Program-made: the position numbers and the translations under genes | From: Pleurotus djamor | Lineage: Eukaryota; Basidiomycota; Agaricomycetes; Agaricales; Pleurotaceae | DNA: 51,056 nucleotides | Assembly (NCBI GenBank): GCA_029747585.1 | Contig: JAPEVF010000318.1 | Location: 1-51,056, forward strand | Direction of reading: 5' to 3' | Shown: in pieces, positions 1-11,368 of the stretch | Layout of the letters: every line of letters starts with the position of its first letter | Position numbering within the stretch: position 1 is the stretch's first letter | Notes under the pieces: model-generated | The model's database searches: none | What the model was told of the DNA's origin: nothing | Seen by the model: the letters and a program-made list of their open reading frames with translations, nothing else

Positions 1-320
1 CATCTACTCTACCATTGTATACCGCCGCTTCGTCTGTTCGCCCCTCTTTTCCCTTTGCTTCGGTCCCCTTCTCCTCCTTGTACCTCTATTTCACTGTTTT
101 GCCTATATCTATCCGATCTCTTCATCGATCCGTCCGATTTCACTTGCTGCTAGTATATATCTATTCACTCTATCATTTCTTGCACCGGTTCGGCCGCTTC
201 CCATCCATCTTCCTCTTGCTTCGCCCCATTCTTAGGTACTGGCTCTTCCCAGCAGGACAGGACAGGTCCTTACAATATACTAACGCAGAATAGAAAATTG
301 AGCAATGGGGGGATAACTGC
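1..320. other. Pyrimidine-rich leader, no gene seen
   Basis: The plus strand of the first 240 bases is rich in C and T tracts. The open frame from 15 to 293 has a biased, repetitive composition and no recognisable domain, so I do not call it. The stretch just precedes the small gene starting at 321 and may hold its promoter. No strong TATA box is placed at the usual distance. Confidence 0.4.
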
Positions 321-799
321 ATGCTATGGACGCCAGGGAAAGGTGAATACGGTTCATACGCCAGACAAGAAGCTGACACTGTCCATGATTAGCTCCGGGC
401 AGAGAGTTCTACTACGATCCAACTCAGCTTACAGATTTTGAAGACGGGTTATTGATGATACAAGAGACCGGACTGAGCCAACTAGAGATATACGACGAAG
501 ACGGCGCATATATAAGTCCGATAGAGATGTACACAAAGCTATCACCTGGTACAACGGTGATATGCTCGGCGCACATCGTATTGCAGGAAGAAGGAAGCAG
601 TTTGGTACGTGAACAAGCTGCATGACCCAGAAGACGGACTTACACGAGCCAGAGCTGGGACATATACGCTGACAGGATGTGGGTGATTCGACGTGCAGAT
701 GCAGGAAATGCTGACAGGTTTCCAACCCGAGGGATACCGAGGAGACCGCAGAAAAGTCAAAGATCTGAGATTTTCACGAAGAGGGCCCAACTCAAATGA
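321..799 (+). CDS. Small three-exon orphan protein, 126 aa
   Basis: Spliced model: exons 321-342, 393-604 and 653-799, with introns 343-392 (GTGAAT..TTAG) and 605-652 (GTACGT..CCAG). The joined frame is exactly 381 nt and ends in TGA. The protein starts MLWTPGKAPGREFYYD, has an acidic middle (QLEIYDEDG, then a run resembling TVICSAHIVLQ), and a conserved-looking block WDIYADRMWVI before a short basic tail. No signal peptide or membrane segment is visible. I do not recognise a named family. The acidic YDEDG stretch recalls other small proteins of this block, such as the one ending at 4636. Function unknown. The reading is supported by two clean introns that restore frame; the start is supported only by being the first ATG that splices in frame. 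Confidence 0.62.
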
Positions 800-1012
800 G
801 GGAAAACAAACATGTCATGAGGTATATTTCGATACGGATAGAAACAAGTATTTTTTTAAGAGGGTAAATGTCATGAAAAAACTAGGCGGTGGATACGGAG
901 ACGATCGTTACCGGAACGGATGTGAACGCGATGAAAGAAGTGACAATGAAGGCGGGGGATTGATTGGGAAAAGTTAAGAGGGAAAATTTCTAAGAGACGA
1001 CACAACAACAGA

Positions 1013-3572
1013 TCAACTGATACGACGCAATGCCAATTTACCGTCAACAACGCGAAGAGCACTAGACCCCAACTGGGATGGAACCGTCTCACTCAACTTT
1101 TCGAGACGAGATACGATGGCGGCGGTGGGGATGCCGTTTTCGGACGAAGAGGCTCGAGAAAGAATCGCAACGAAGAGGATGTTGAGACAGCCGTTATCGT
1201 CATCGGTTGATTGGCTTTTGGTCTGGTAAGTGCCGAGGGTGTACCCTAATAACGCGATGGCAGGGTCATCTTCAAAACCTAATTCATCAGTGCCAGAGCC
1301 TAGTTGTAGACGTGGGCACGAGAATAAAGCAGACCATCCCTCATCAGTGTTGAAGTCGATGGGGGCCGGAAGACGACGCAGGTCATAAACAGGGACTAAG
1401 GAGAGAAGGACTCAGTATCGAAGCGCAGAGACCAACCATGGAAAGAAAAAATACCTTCTTCCTCGTAACCCAAACTGTCAGGGAAAGCGCGACGAGTAGG
1501 ATTGGGATCTTTCTCAAGGCGTACAGGAATCGACTTTTTAAACAGCGCATTCTTCCTGGGACTAGTTATGGGAGGGGCGACAGCTACAAAAAAAAAAAAA
1601 GCGAATACAATTAGCAACGACGAGGAATGAAGGACAGGAGACGGTATCAAGTCACAACAGAGTACGCACAGGACGAAGAATAGGCTTGTCGCGGTGAGGT
1701 AGACTCCAATAAAGTCTGGAACGAGAGGAATCCATCGATGTATGTGATTGGGAGGGCGGAAATCTTCTTTTCGGCAAAAACTCCTCCAAAAAACCCTCCG
1801 ATACGCGGCAACTCCTCGTCAAAGAAGGTCGCCAGCGCAGTACGAGCAGGGCGAGACCAATTAGTCGGCAACAGAGCGCTATGGAAGTGGACGGACGAGA
1901 GGGCGACAGTCGAGACGAAAACGGCGAATTTGCCGTACCCCACAGCAGGATCCGCCGCATGAATCGACATGAAACGCGAACTACTAGCGGTACTAGTCTT
2001 GCAGTTTACCTTGACGGTAGAAGGGTGGGCCAAAGACGGATTGACGAATACACCACGATTCTCAAATGACAAAGCGCGAATAACGTTCCTTAGATAAAAT
2101 GAGATCAGGAGGTGCGAGGATAGGGGAAACAACACGTACAATAACTCGTGGTTGTTCGGCACCATAGGCAAAATGTCAAAAAGACAGGCACGGCGAATCT
2201 CATGCTGGGTGATCGCACGAGGTGGGAAGGTCAATGGCCTAGTANATAAGTGGACGGTTAGACCAAGACATGATCAAGGATGGGGAACGTACAAACGAGC
2301 ATCGGCAGCACCAGAAGTAACCATGCGACGCAACGGACCTTCCATAACCTGCAACTCGCATGGGAAACCGAGATGTAGGTACCTACACCATTCGTCAGCA
2401 TGCGAACTAGACCAAGATCAAGAGCATACTTATCACGCCAGCCTTTCGGAAACATATCCGACACGCTGGAAGAGGACGAAGACTTCTCGTAATCGGGTTT
2501 AACTGGTTCGGGTTTGACTCGAGAGACCGTAACAGGCTTCGAAGGGACGACAGGCGCCATTGAGGTAGTCTTCTTGGACTGAGACTTAGGAGGGGGAGTA
2601 ACAACAAGGACGTCCTCGTCACTCAGAGGATCTGTGGGCACCCGCGAGGGTGTTTTCTTGGCCTGAGACCTAGGAGGGGGGGGCACAGCAACAACGTCCT
2701 CATCCTCAACTTCCAAACCGGGGTCATCTTCACCCACGGTTCCAGCGACAGAAGCCAAGTCGTCGTCTTCCTCGATCCTACAAGGAGGACAAAATAGAGT
2801 TGGAGAACGACCACAAGAAGACGAAACCACTCACCCTTTGATGCCTTGTGTCGGCATATGGATGGAACGCAAGACCGATGCGTCAGGACTAAAGTCAATA
2901 CGGCATGATGAGTGTACTGCAACAGTTAACACAGGCAGTATAGGAAGACTCACGACGCAGACTCCTCCAGAACGGCTTTCGCAGCGGATGATAACTTACG
3001 GGTGCGACTCTTCTTGACAGGCGACTCTTCAAGGAGATCTTCATCCCTGAAGTTACTTATCAACATCGAAAAATGTGAAGATTAGTTCAGAACAAAACGC
3101 ACCATGAAGGAGACGGGTCGCGCTTGACAGGAGACCTCGACGGGGTCGCCTGAGTGGAGGAGGGTGCGATCGTAGTCCGTTTCTTCCTGGGGGACGACTT
3201 AGGTGTAGCTACGACAGGTAGCTCTTCATCACTAAAGAAGAAATTGAGATGCGAATGAGAATATAAAAAGAAGAACTCAACAGGTTGACGACGAATACGT
3301 CGTCGTCCGCCGCCGCCTTGGCAACTTTCTTTGACTTTTGGGAGGTTTTGGCAGGGGAATCACTAAGAAACATTGGATAAGCGACGAGCAGACAGAGAGA
3401 GATAAGCGACACACATCACCATGTCTTCGAAGTCGTCGTCAACCAAATCAATATCGTCATCAACGGGGTCAGGTTCGGCTTTGCGCTTCGAACGATTGGT
3501 TCTGGTAAACCAAGAAGGCTTAGACGACGAAGGAGGACTACAGCAGAACTCGTACCGAGTAGACGGAGGCAT
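1013..3572 (-). CDS. Modular disordered protein with a C-terminal agaric hypothetical domain
   Basis: The start is ATG at 3572 (MPPSTRYEFCCSPP). The N-terminal half, spread over several short exons between 3572 and about 2400, is intrinsically disordered. It repeats an acidic-to-basic module (DEDVLVVTPPPKSQSKK, DEELPVVATPKSSPRKK, DEDLLEESPVKKSRTRK). The C-terminal half splices cleanly: exons 2293 upward, 2140-2238, 1670-2088, 1455-1583 and 1013-1395, with introns 2239-2292, 2089-2139, 1584-1669 and 1396-1454, ending RRIS then TGA. It contains NVIRALSFENRGVFVNP, a VFVSTVALSS strand, and SLGYEEEVPVYDLRRLP followed by GYTLGTYQ. From memory these match a widespread agaric hypothetical family with a VPVYD motif. 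The basic modules suggest a nuclear or nucleic-acid-binding role, which is inference. A 1-nt frame problem near 2400 is unresolved, and an N falls in the intron at 2245. Confidence 0.6.
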
Positions 3573-3650
3573 TGGATACCCACAAGGGAGACGTTCAGAA
3601 AGAAAGGAATGAAGTAAGGGAGGATGCAGAAAAGGGAAATGGCCCGCTCA

Positions 3651-3660
3651 TTATATATAC
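3651..3660 (-). promoter_or_regulatory. TATA-like element upstream of the modular protein gene
   Basis: The minus strand reads GTATATATAA here, about 80 nt upstream of the ATG at 3572. It is the only strong TATA-like stretch close to that start. Confidence 0.4.
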
Positions 3661-4395
3661 ATTATACTCAAGCCAGACGGTGTTAAGACCTCTTCATCCT
3701 CACTTGCACCAGTTTAGGACGAATGGGCAACGTTGTCCGGCATGCGAAAAAGAAGATGAGTAAAGGATGCAGAAGCATTATTGAGAACGCGAACAGTTGC
3801 AGCACGACGATTTTTACTCTGTTACGGAGATCAAGCACGACACGCAATCAAACCAAGAAGGGACATAAAAGGGGCATGCGGATACTACTCGTACGAGAAG
3901 GACCGGATGCGAGATCCTCGTCGAAGGGGAAACGCTGATGGAATGTCAAGGTGCGACTATTATAGAAGGCGTTGACCCAAAAAGAGGATGTATACCCAAC
4001 CAAATCAGGATTGACTGCAAGAAACGGGAAGCTCGGTCACTGACGAACCAGGAAATTGATTGCGTCGAGCCGCGGCAACGACGTTCGCGACGGAGGAGAA
4101 TAAATCAATCCCTGTAACTCTGCACTGAAAAAGACGGCTGATGGACCAGAAACAGGAGCAGATCCGATGAAGACAGGCAATACACGGATTAGTGCAAGAT
4201 AACTCCCGAACCATCCGGTACGATACTCAAGGAGGACTACACCTGTTCCAAACGAAGGAAAGATACACGAGGTACCTGCTCAGACCGATCGAAGTCAGGG
4301 AATGCAGGTGGAATAGAATTCTAGAAGGTGATAAGAAATTTTGCACGGATCGAGTACTGCCAGATAGAACAGGAAGGGGAAGTCACGAATGCTGA
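3661..4395. other. Region without a resolvable gene
   Basis: Several overlapping plus-strand open frames exist: 3723-3938, 3781-3975 and 4192-4395. None has a clear splice partner, domain or start. The frame at 4192-4395 contains IRYDTQGGLHLFQTKERYTR, which looks protein-like and may be an upstream exon of the gene ending at 4636. I could not find an in-frame junction. Confidence 0.3.
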
Positions 4396-4636
4396 AGGAA
4401 ACGCACGCAGGGAAGGAAAGGCAATACAGGAGAATTGACGCACAGTCGTCGGTTCATTCGACGGCACCTTGTACCAAAGCTGCAATACACGATGAACACG
4501 ACAATAATCAATTACGACGAGGATGGAGCCAGTAAGTGTCAATATTAAGACTGTTGCAGACCGAGTTTGACAGCGCGGTGCAGGTGCTTTCATTGACGAT
4601 GTAGCCCAGAAGAGGACCTCTTCTGCCACAGTATGA
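4396..4636 (+). CDS. 3' exons of a small orphan gene
   Basis: An open frame up to 4531 splices through a canonical intron at 4532-4583 (GTAAGT..GTGCAG, with a TTGACAG branch region) into 4584-4636, ending in TGA at 4634. The product ends with TIINYDEDGA joined to SAFIDDVAQKRTSSATV. The acidic YDEDGA stretch resembles the YDEDGAYI stretch of the small gene at 321-799, so the two may be distant relatives. The 5' end is not resolved and no start codon is assigned; the coordinate 4396 is the edge of the open frame, not a start. No function can be given. Confidence 0.35.
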
Positions 4637-4684
4637 ATTTTCTTACGACGGAGGGATGCTGAACTCACTGTTTAATAGCGCGAG

Positions 4685-5720
4685 ATGGATAAAGAAACCC
4701 GTTCGTTCGTACAGGAAGGGTCCAAATCGTGGCGTTTAGTCGAGCAGAGCAAAGATGATCCAGAAGCCTGTGTAGAGGCCATCGTAACGATGCACGGTGT
4801 AATCGTGGATGCATCCCTACCACCATTCAACCGCTACATAAAGAAGTACGCGGATAAAATCCCTAAATATGCGAACATGGATTGACCCCAACGATGATAT
4901 AGGAAAGAACCTACTCACCAGGCATTGACGATGCTACGGCAAACGGTACGCATCACAGGATACGGAAGCACCGCATTCAAGTCTGTGTTGGACGAAGCGC
5001 ACGAGATTTATGCGATATTCGACCGTTCACTTGACGGAGAAAAGCAACCCATCGATTTCATATCGAATGTAGAAGGGGGAGGCCAGGTATTTGCGGTCTC
5101 GAACCGGTTCTTCACCCCTTCTACTCAGAGCCACACCCCGATGAAGTCGATAGCAAACTGGATGGACCCACAGGGTCATTTGGGGGCCGCGAATGGGAAA
5201 GACGTTGTCTATACGGAAGATAATGAGGTAGAATACTTCAAAGCACGCGTTACAGACGACAAATGGTGAGTGTTCAAGTACCCCCTTACAGTCACTGTCT
5301 TATTCGACCTGCTGTAGGACAATAGAGAACATGCGGGGGGACATCTTGCGCAGAGGGGATATCGTCGAAATGAACGTGGGCTTCATAGTCATTGAAACCG
5401 CAGAAGGCAAGGTTCTTAAGACAGTACTACGAAGCGTATGCTTGCTCAACGATCAATTCGCAAAGGTACGTGACAGAAAATATACTGTACGGATACTGAC
5501 GTTCAAGAGATATCAGGAGGCGTTAAAAACTGCATCGAAAGCTGCGAATGGACGCATACAGAAGACCGAACCTCACAAACTCAAAATCAAACGAAGCAGA
5601 GCATACCAGGAGGATGGAATTGAAACGATTGACGCAGGGGTGAAGCTATTGAGACTATCACAGGGAAACCGACGTAGTACTCACAGAGGCGACACAGAGA
5701 TGGCCAATCCTACAGCATGA
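4685..5720 (+). CDS. Three-exon hypothetical protein, 308 aa
   Basis: Exons 4685-4845, 4903-5265 and 5318-5720, with introns 4846-4902 (GTACGC..ATATAG) and 5266-5317 (GTGAGT..CTGTAG). The joined frame is 927 nt. The N-terminus MDKETRSFVQEGSKSW is followed by HGVIVDASLPPFNRYIKK. The C-terminal half has LRRGDIVEMNVGFIVIETAE and KVLKTVLRSVCLL, a strand-rich core of a kind I recall from many agaric hypothetical proteins, often in repeat-rich regions. A further 42-nt in-frame intron at 5466-5507 (GTACGT, branch CTGAC) may be removed, giving 294 aa. The tail is basic. No signal peptide or transmembrane segment. Function unknown; the coding status is well supported by the exact frame at both junctions. 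Confidence 0.65.
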
Positions 5721-6015
5721 GACTGCGATATCCAGCACGTGTCGTATTTTTAGACCGTATATACTCTGGACAACATGCTCACCAGATTGGGAATCGACGG
5801 AAGTTGGACGGAAGGCTAATCAACCCAATAACAGACCGATGCTCTAATACACGCATCAGGATGAACAGATAGGAGGTCAGTCCCCCAAACACGACGTACC
5901 CTATAAAGAGGAAGATGGAAGCAGTCATCAAAAGCACCCCAACGCAAGGTCTGGACGTCCCCGAACGCAACCCATACAAACCCAAGGGCATCGAGACTGT
6001 CAGAACGAAGTCGGA

Positions 6016-6541
6016 ATGAGCAGCCCCAGGAAATCAAAGAGATGGATATTCCGCGTTGGTGAGGACAATATCCAGAGCAGAATGAATGAAGGGTCGGATA
6101 CTGAGCCTTTTTATTCTGTCAACCAGGTTGTAACGACTTGAATGTAGCGGATGAATTCACCAAGTACGACTTTGCATCGGGAGACAACGTAAAGGAGGAC
6201 GAAATAGAGTGGATCCTCGATACATTCAGACGAGGGTGGATGTATTTCGCAGAAGGGAAATCACTCAACGCAGGTGAACGATCTCTAATCACAATTGGAT
6301 AAAAATTAAAGAACTAAATTGAATAGTCGGACATGCAGGTCTTCCGACATGGAAGACAAACCCATTTCGATTCAATGAGTACGAGGTTTATATCTACGTA
6401 GTCTTGCTACCATCTGGCAGGATGCGACTAGTTGGCGGGGTCGGTTACGAGCAAAACTGCCGAAGAGAGTACAACGTACTGGACCATCTAATGACCGACC
6501 TTACAGAGGATAGAGAGGGAGACTTTTTGACTAGTTCGTAG
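6016..6541 (+). CDS. Three-exon orphan protein, 134 aa
   Basis: Exons 6016-6058, 6127-6273 and 6327-6541, with introns 6059-6126 (GTGAGG..CCAG) and 6274-6326 (GTGAAC..ATAG). The joined 405 nt is open and ends in TAG. The protein starts MSSPRKSKRWIFRVG, has an acidic alpha-helical stretch (KEDEIEWILDTFRRGW) and then strands YEVYIYVVLLPSGRMRLVGG, ending with DHLMTDLTEDREGDFL. It is soluble in appearance, with no signal peptide. It belongs to the set of small lineage-specific genes in this block and I recognise no family. Confidence rests on three exons keeping frame through canonical sites; the function is unknown. Confidence 0.62.
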
Positions 6542-6827
6542 TTTTCCCGGAAAAGTAGATTCGGAACCGAACGCTGTACATGGTTACGGCGTGCGCGAAT
6601 GCAACGAGTAGGATGCAGGAAGTTCAGATAGGTAGAGAACGCAAGGCAAAGACAATCTCATAAAGGAGATACCCCAGAAAGATAGGGCACACAAGCGAGG
6701 TGACGCAAGCAAGGGATTACCGACGGCATACCGACAAGAGAGAAAACACGAGTTGACTGGACTGATGGTGCACGTGTCACGACACGACGTAAGACTACCC
6801 ACCACCAGTGCACTGTTAGGTCAAGCA

Positions 6828-8072
6828 ATGCCAGAAACCGCAAAAACGAGACTCTCGCATATGGACGAGTTCATCGACATCGTGAACAAGTACCTTGGGC
6901 AAGCCGATTGGTTCCAATGTGCAATCGTCTGCAAGCAGTGGTCGTACCATGCGAAGTCCTGCATGTGGCACACATTGGACAACACCGGACCTCTGATGGC
7001 AGTGATGCCGTCGATCAAAACAGGGAATACCTCGATGAATCAGGTAAGGGAATATGGATAATCTATCGCGATGGCACTAACGTCCACCTAGACAGAAGAT
7101 AATTCAGATGATTGGGCCAGATTCAAGGAATATAACTGGAGGATACGATACCTGAAGCTCCACCGGGGTCAACCGGTATCACCCTTCTACACCCTAATCG
7201 CACAATATGCAGCGACGGCGATACCATTCCCAAACCTGTCGGCTCTAAGTTGTGGAGCAGAGTTGGCAGCAGCTATCGATCTTGCGCAACATACGATCCG
7301 AAACCTTGCGATAATATTCAATACGCAATGGGGATATACGGTGCAAGACCTTACCAGAACCATGCAGCGCTTGCCTGCGCAATACACAAACATACGAAAT
7401 CTGACACTGGAGACGGTGGTACATATCGATACGCAAACCCAGAACGCGTTCGACGAATTAATCCAGTCCATCGAACATTTGGAAGTCATCTCTGTAACGG
7501 AGGTATTTCTCACAGAGACGAGCATGGAATACCTATCGAACATTCCTACTCTACGGGAAATGGCCATCGTCACCGGACCAGGAATGCCAAATTTATTCCA
7601 GAATCTAACTGCAAGATCATTCGCATCATTAATCGCGTTAGAGATACTGGGAAGCTTCAAACGTGCAAACCGATGGCTTTCAAACCAATTCGCACCGAAC
7701 ATCCAGGCAGTCAGGATTCAATCGTCTAAGAGACCTGATGACGAGATGATCCTATACGACATGCTGGAACTTATTAACCAGAAGTGGCAACACATCGTAA
7801 TGCTAACCATCGCAGCAAACATGATTGATAAGAAACCCTCCCTCTACGGCATGATGGTTCTTCTGGATCCGTTGAAGAATCTCAAGTACCTAACGTTGTT
7901 CTTCAAATACGACCTTTACCAGGAAGAACGGGGTTTCGAATTTATCCGCAAGGATATGCCACAGGTCAAATACTATGACATTGGAGTCAGCGACGATGGG
8001 TCCATGAACGCTGAGTGTAGGGGCAGTAAGGTACTGGGTTTGCAGGCACGACCCTCCAGATGGTTTGTCTGA
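6828..8072 (+). CDS. F-box protein, fungal LRR-like type, 398 aa
   Basis: Exons 6828-7043 and 7092-8072, intron 7044-7091 (GTAAGG..CACCTAG), phase 0. The N-terminal 60 residues look like a fungal F-box: FIDIVNKYLGQADWFQCAIV followed by CKQW and CMWHTL, the usual helix-helix pattern ending in a tryptophan. The rest is a long alpha/beta region with leucine-spaced segments (NIRNLTLETVV, HLEVISVTEV, LKNLKYLTLFFK) as in degenerate LRR substrate-binding domains. By family knowledge such proteins bind Skp1 in SCF ubiquitin ligases; the substrate is unknown and families like this are expanded in agarics. The start at 6828 (MPETAKTR) is the ATG just upstream of the F-box; an earlier in-frame ATG at 6753 adds 25 unconvincing residues. 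Confidence 0.68.
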
Positions 8073-8171
8073 GTTGGTGGGATGGTAGAGGGTAGGCGAC
8101 AGAAAGTCATGCTACATATACGAGTAGGGAATACAGAAAGAGTATCATATTGACAGGGAACATCGAAGCCT

Positions 8172-8877
8172 CTAAAGCCACCACGCCCAATCCTCTTTAA
8201 TGGCAGCATCAAGAATTCTACAAGCAAATGATACACCGTGCACGCCCAAATAAATCGAGTCAAGCGAATTCGATATCAAAGGCTCAACTTGAGACCTAGA
8301 ACGTGCATGAGAACGCTAAGAAACTCGTCGGAATGAATGGGTTGGTAGGAGAGAGCTTACCATTCTGCGAACACTCCAACATCGTACCCGCGCACCACGA
8401 CATATATAACCCCCCTCGTATCCCAAGGAGGGACTGGATACACGTATCCACTAGGGACAATACGGGCATACGGAGGAACATATGCCTGGGGCACGTCTTC
8501 AAATGATAAAGGCAGGCGGACAGAACGGCTAGGCGGTGATACAAGCGGTCGGAACNGGGGGGGTGTGGTCGCAGAAACGGTCGATGGATGTAACAGGGTG
8601 TACGGAGTGATGTGGACTGCCAAACATTCTAGACGGTCCTTGGGTGAGTTCGCCAACTGTGACGGGAGTGGGAGACCTTGTAAAGGGGGATACTGTGAAG
8701 AGGATCGTATCAAAAAAAAAAGCAGACGAAGGGAGGTGGTCACAACACACGAGGTTCGGATTGAGATGGTGCACCCATTGAAGAAACTATCGTCGACCCT
8801 AGTTGCGACGGCGTAAGAAAGGGACGGCCATCAGCACCATCGTCCGCAATGATGGTGGCGGCACGGATGCGGTCCAT
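8172..8877 (-). CDS. Paralog A: protein with an RNase H1 N-terminal/viroplasmin-like domain, 194 aa
   Basis: Minus-strand exons 8749-8877, 8361-8692 and 8172-8295; introns 8693-8748 and 8296-8360. Counting the N at 8557 as one base, the sum is 585 nt and stays in frame. The first two thirds are Pro/Ser-rich and disordered. The C-terminal ~55 residues read VIYVVVRGYDVGVFAEWSQ then GVSFACRILDAAIKEDWAWW. A YVV..G..VGVF..W core followed by a helix is the pattern of the RNase H1 N-terminal domain shared with caulimovirus viroplasmin (Pfam Cauli_VI); I base this on motif memory, not a search. That fold binds RNA/DNA hybrids or double-stranded RNA in some proteins, but no RNase H catalytic domain follows here. 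A paralog lies immediately upstream at 9256-10176 on the same strand. Confidence 0.6.
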
Positions 8878-9255
8878 TAGAGACTTTGGATTTCACAGTG
8901 AAGGGCAAACGAAGCGAAATGAAGGGGGGAAAAGATCAAGGAGAAGCAACTGGAGGCGTGCTTCGATTAAAGGATGGATTAACAGCACATGAATGATCGC
9001 AGTGCAAGTATATAATTGGACGGATGCACACGTTGATCGTCGTAACCAGTTTGAGGGTTTGCATGAGATGACCGAGGGGATCAGTCAAAGAATGAAATGA
9101 TCCCATGCAACGCATCCTGGGAATGGTTACGCGAGAGATTAGAAATTGTCGTTCACGGATACCGGGTGAAGATACAGCCTTGAAATATGTGGTTTAGGAA
9201 GCGAAAACAATTTACAACACATGTTATCCGTTAGTGGAACGGGGCGTATTAAACA
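8878..9255. other. Spacer between the two paralogs
   Basis: The 378 bp upstream of paralog A contain a TATA-like TATATAAT at 9009-9016 but no convincing open frame. It separates two genes in head-to-tail order, which fits a tandem duplication. Confidence 0.35.
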
Positions 9256-10176
9256 CTAAAGTAAACAAGCCCATTGTTCGTGTATAGCAGTATCGAGCAA
9301 TTGGCAAGCAAAAGGAACCCCTTGCACACCTTTATGGAGGGAACCAGAGATGTTCAAGACGAGGGGACCTGCTTCCGACCTTATGACAGGTCAGATCATG
9401 AGTCGTCGTCTGAAGGAGGGGTGATAGCTCTCACCAGTCAGCGAATACTCCGACTCTGAAACCACGGAATACAACGTATACAGTCCCAGACGTATTATGA
9501 GGTGGGTAAGGGTACGAGTGACCCGGGGGAACCAAGCGAGCGCCCCTCGGAATANGGGGGGATCAACCGGTGTCCAGTAGGATGGGGACCAATAGGTGTA
9601 TGACGGGCTCGACGCGCGGGACGGACATGAGAAGATGTGTTGGAGGACGACAGAAATGAAGACGACGAAGCGGACAATGTATCTGGTGCACAANGGGGGG
9701 ATACGGGTGGATGAACCTTGTGAAGGATTTCCTGGCAGCGAAGCAGTCAAGCTAAGGGAGGACAATGAGGTCGGAGAAGAATCGGATACGTCATCGTCGT
9801 CCGATGAGGAACTGTACGGCGAGGAAGTGTCTGCCGTGGACGCAGTAGAAACATTATCACGCCAAGCCATCGCCAACTCTACCCTCAAACGACCTCGACG
9901 GATCAAAGAAGACGCAGATGATGCTGACGGATAAATAGGGGACAGATTGGGACTGGGGACCGATGCAGAGCTTGAATTGGAGGACGATTCAATACGCTCG
10001 ACAGTGTCTGCAGCGGCGATGAGAGCAAAGCCCATTTCTCTAGCCTGCGAAGGGGACAATCCCAAGGCATTAAGGAGAACCGCTGTTGGGTACGCTTGAA
10101 ATTAGGGGAAAATGAAACGGATGAAATCAGGGATGCACCCACCGCATGCTGAGGGAGTCGTGGAGGAAGCAGCCAT
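9256..10176 (-). CDS. Paralog B: Ser-rich protein with an RNase H1 N-terminal/viroplasmin-like domain
   Basis: Exon 1 10143-10176 (MAASSTTPSAC), intron 10095-10142, long exon 9435-10094, intron 9380-9434, last exon 9256-9379 (124 nt, the same length as in paralog A). The middle is Ser-rich and acidic. The C-terminal domain reads GTVYVVFRGFRVGVFADWSE then GVPFACQLLDTAIHEQWACL, clearly homologous to paralog A, including the preceding Pro/Tyr-rich linker (ARLVPPGHSYPYPP against ARIVPSGYVYPVPP). The two N positions, 9555 and 9693, must hide length errors: the reading frame that gives the conserved linker and domain is reached only by changing frame at the Ns. The splice site inside the W codon of the domain is at the same place in both paralogs. 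Function unknown. Confidence 0.58.
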
Positions 10177-11368
10177 GCGTAATACCTCAGGCAGGGGACA
10201 AAGGAAAGCTCGAGTTTATATGCCAGCATCGAAACTCGTTATATGTAACTAGCACCCGGGACGTGTCCCTGCGACCGACTGACGAAGTACTGAAAGGACC
10301 ACATCAAGTGAGAAGCAGGGTCATAAGAATGATCGGATGTCATATTTGCTCGAGAAAAGAAGAAGGACCTCGTGGGGCATTACATCGAGACTAGTCAAAG
10401 GCTTATTAGGGGCAGACTAATCCTAAGTGAAGCTGGGCTTATCCTATGCCAGTAGGAGATCCTCACAGGGAAGAGAGTATACCACCATGCGGGAAGCCTC
10501 GAACGGGAGGAAGGAAGATGGATTTATCGAGGAGAACGAAGTAAACAGGGAACCCCTTGATAAGACTCCTCCTTAAGGAACGGCCTTGTAGCCGAAAACG
10601 ACGGGTACTCGAATACACACTTTGATGTCTGGACCTGGACTGCGGACTGATCCATGTGACACACCAATGCAGTCATGTCCAGAGGAATACATAAATGCAT
10701 ACGAAAGGGACATACAGAGAGGCAATCAGCGGAATATTAGTCGGATGGCTATTAAAAGGGTCCCCCTTACCCCTAGGTGATGCCATCGTGGCAGTAATCT
10801 GAGTTGAGTGTGACTTGATCAAGGTGCAACGTGTACAAGGTATCATAAGACAAGACTGACTTCGGTGAGCGCGAAAAATGATAGGAATCACCGATCAAAG
10901 ATGTTCCCAGAAGGACAGAGAAGATTCTGTGGAGTGAATGACGAAGTCATGTTGTATCCAGGTGGTATACCGGGTAAAGTCAGACTGAACGATCGTTACA
11001 GAGGACGACTCGAAGCGACAAGTGCGCTAGAGTATGATTGAATTAAAGGATCTGGGCTGTTGATCGAAGAAATGTACCGATCGGAGGCATGCCCACATGA
11101 GAACAGGAATGGTTCAAGTGAGTCTGTCGCAAAGTCAAACAACAACAAGATAGTCAAATGAACGGAAGAGAGAATGAGTAACCGTGGGTCATCGTGATGA
11201 TGAGTACGAACGCGCTAAGTAAAGAGTCAACACGCTTGGGCAAGGTTGGTAGATAAATAGCAAGGAAGAGGGCGGGGGCTAGTTCGACCTCATACGAAAG
11301 AACCGTACTCCAATTGACCGATACGACCAAACAGAGAGTACCCGGGGTGGTGACTGAACCATTTTCAA
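10177..11368. other. Unresolved region with coding-like fragments
   Basis: Plus-strand fragments look protein-like but do not join into a gene. One runs about 10215-10458, with a possible intron 10308-10362, and contains VSLRPTDEVLKGP and LVGHYIETSQRLIRGR. Another at 10484-10576 reads MREASNGRKEDGFIEENEV. A third at 10625-10786 contains CPEEYINAYERDIQRGNQ. No start codon or domain ties them together. This may be a decayed member of the local orphan families. Confidence 0.25.

Noticed and set aside
7187..7702. 171-codon open frame on the minus strand
   Set aside because: It is the antisense of the F-box gene's second exon and lacks any domain; the plus strand is supported by a matching intron.
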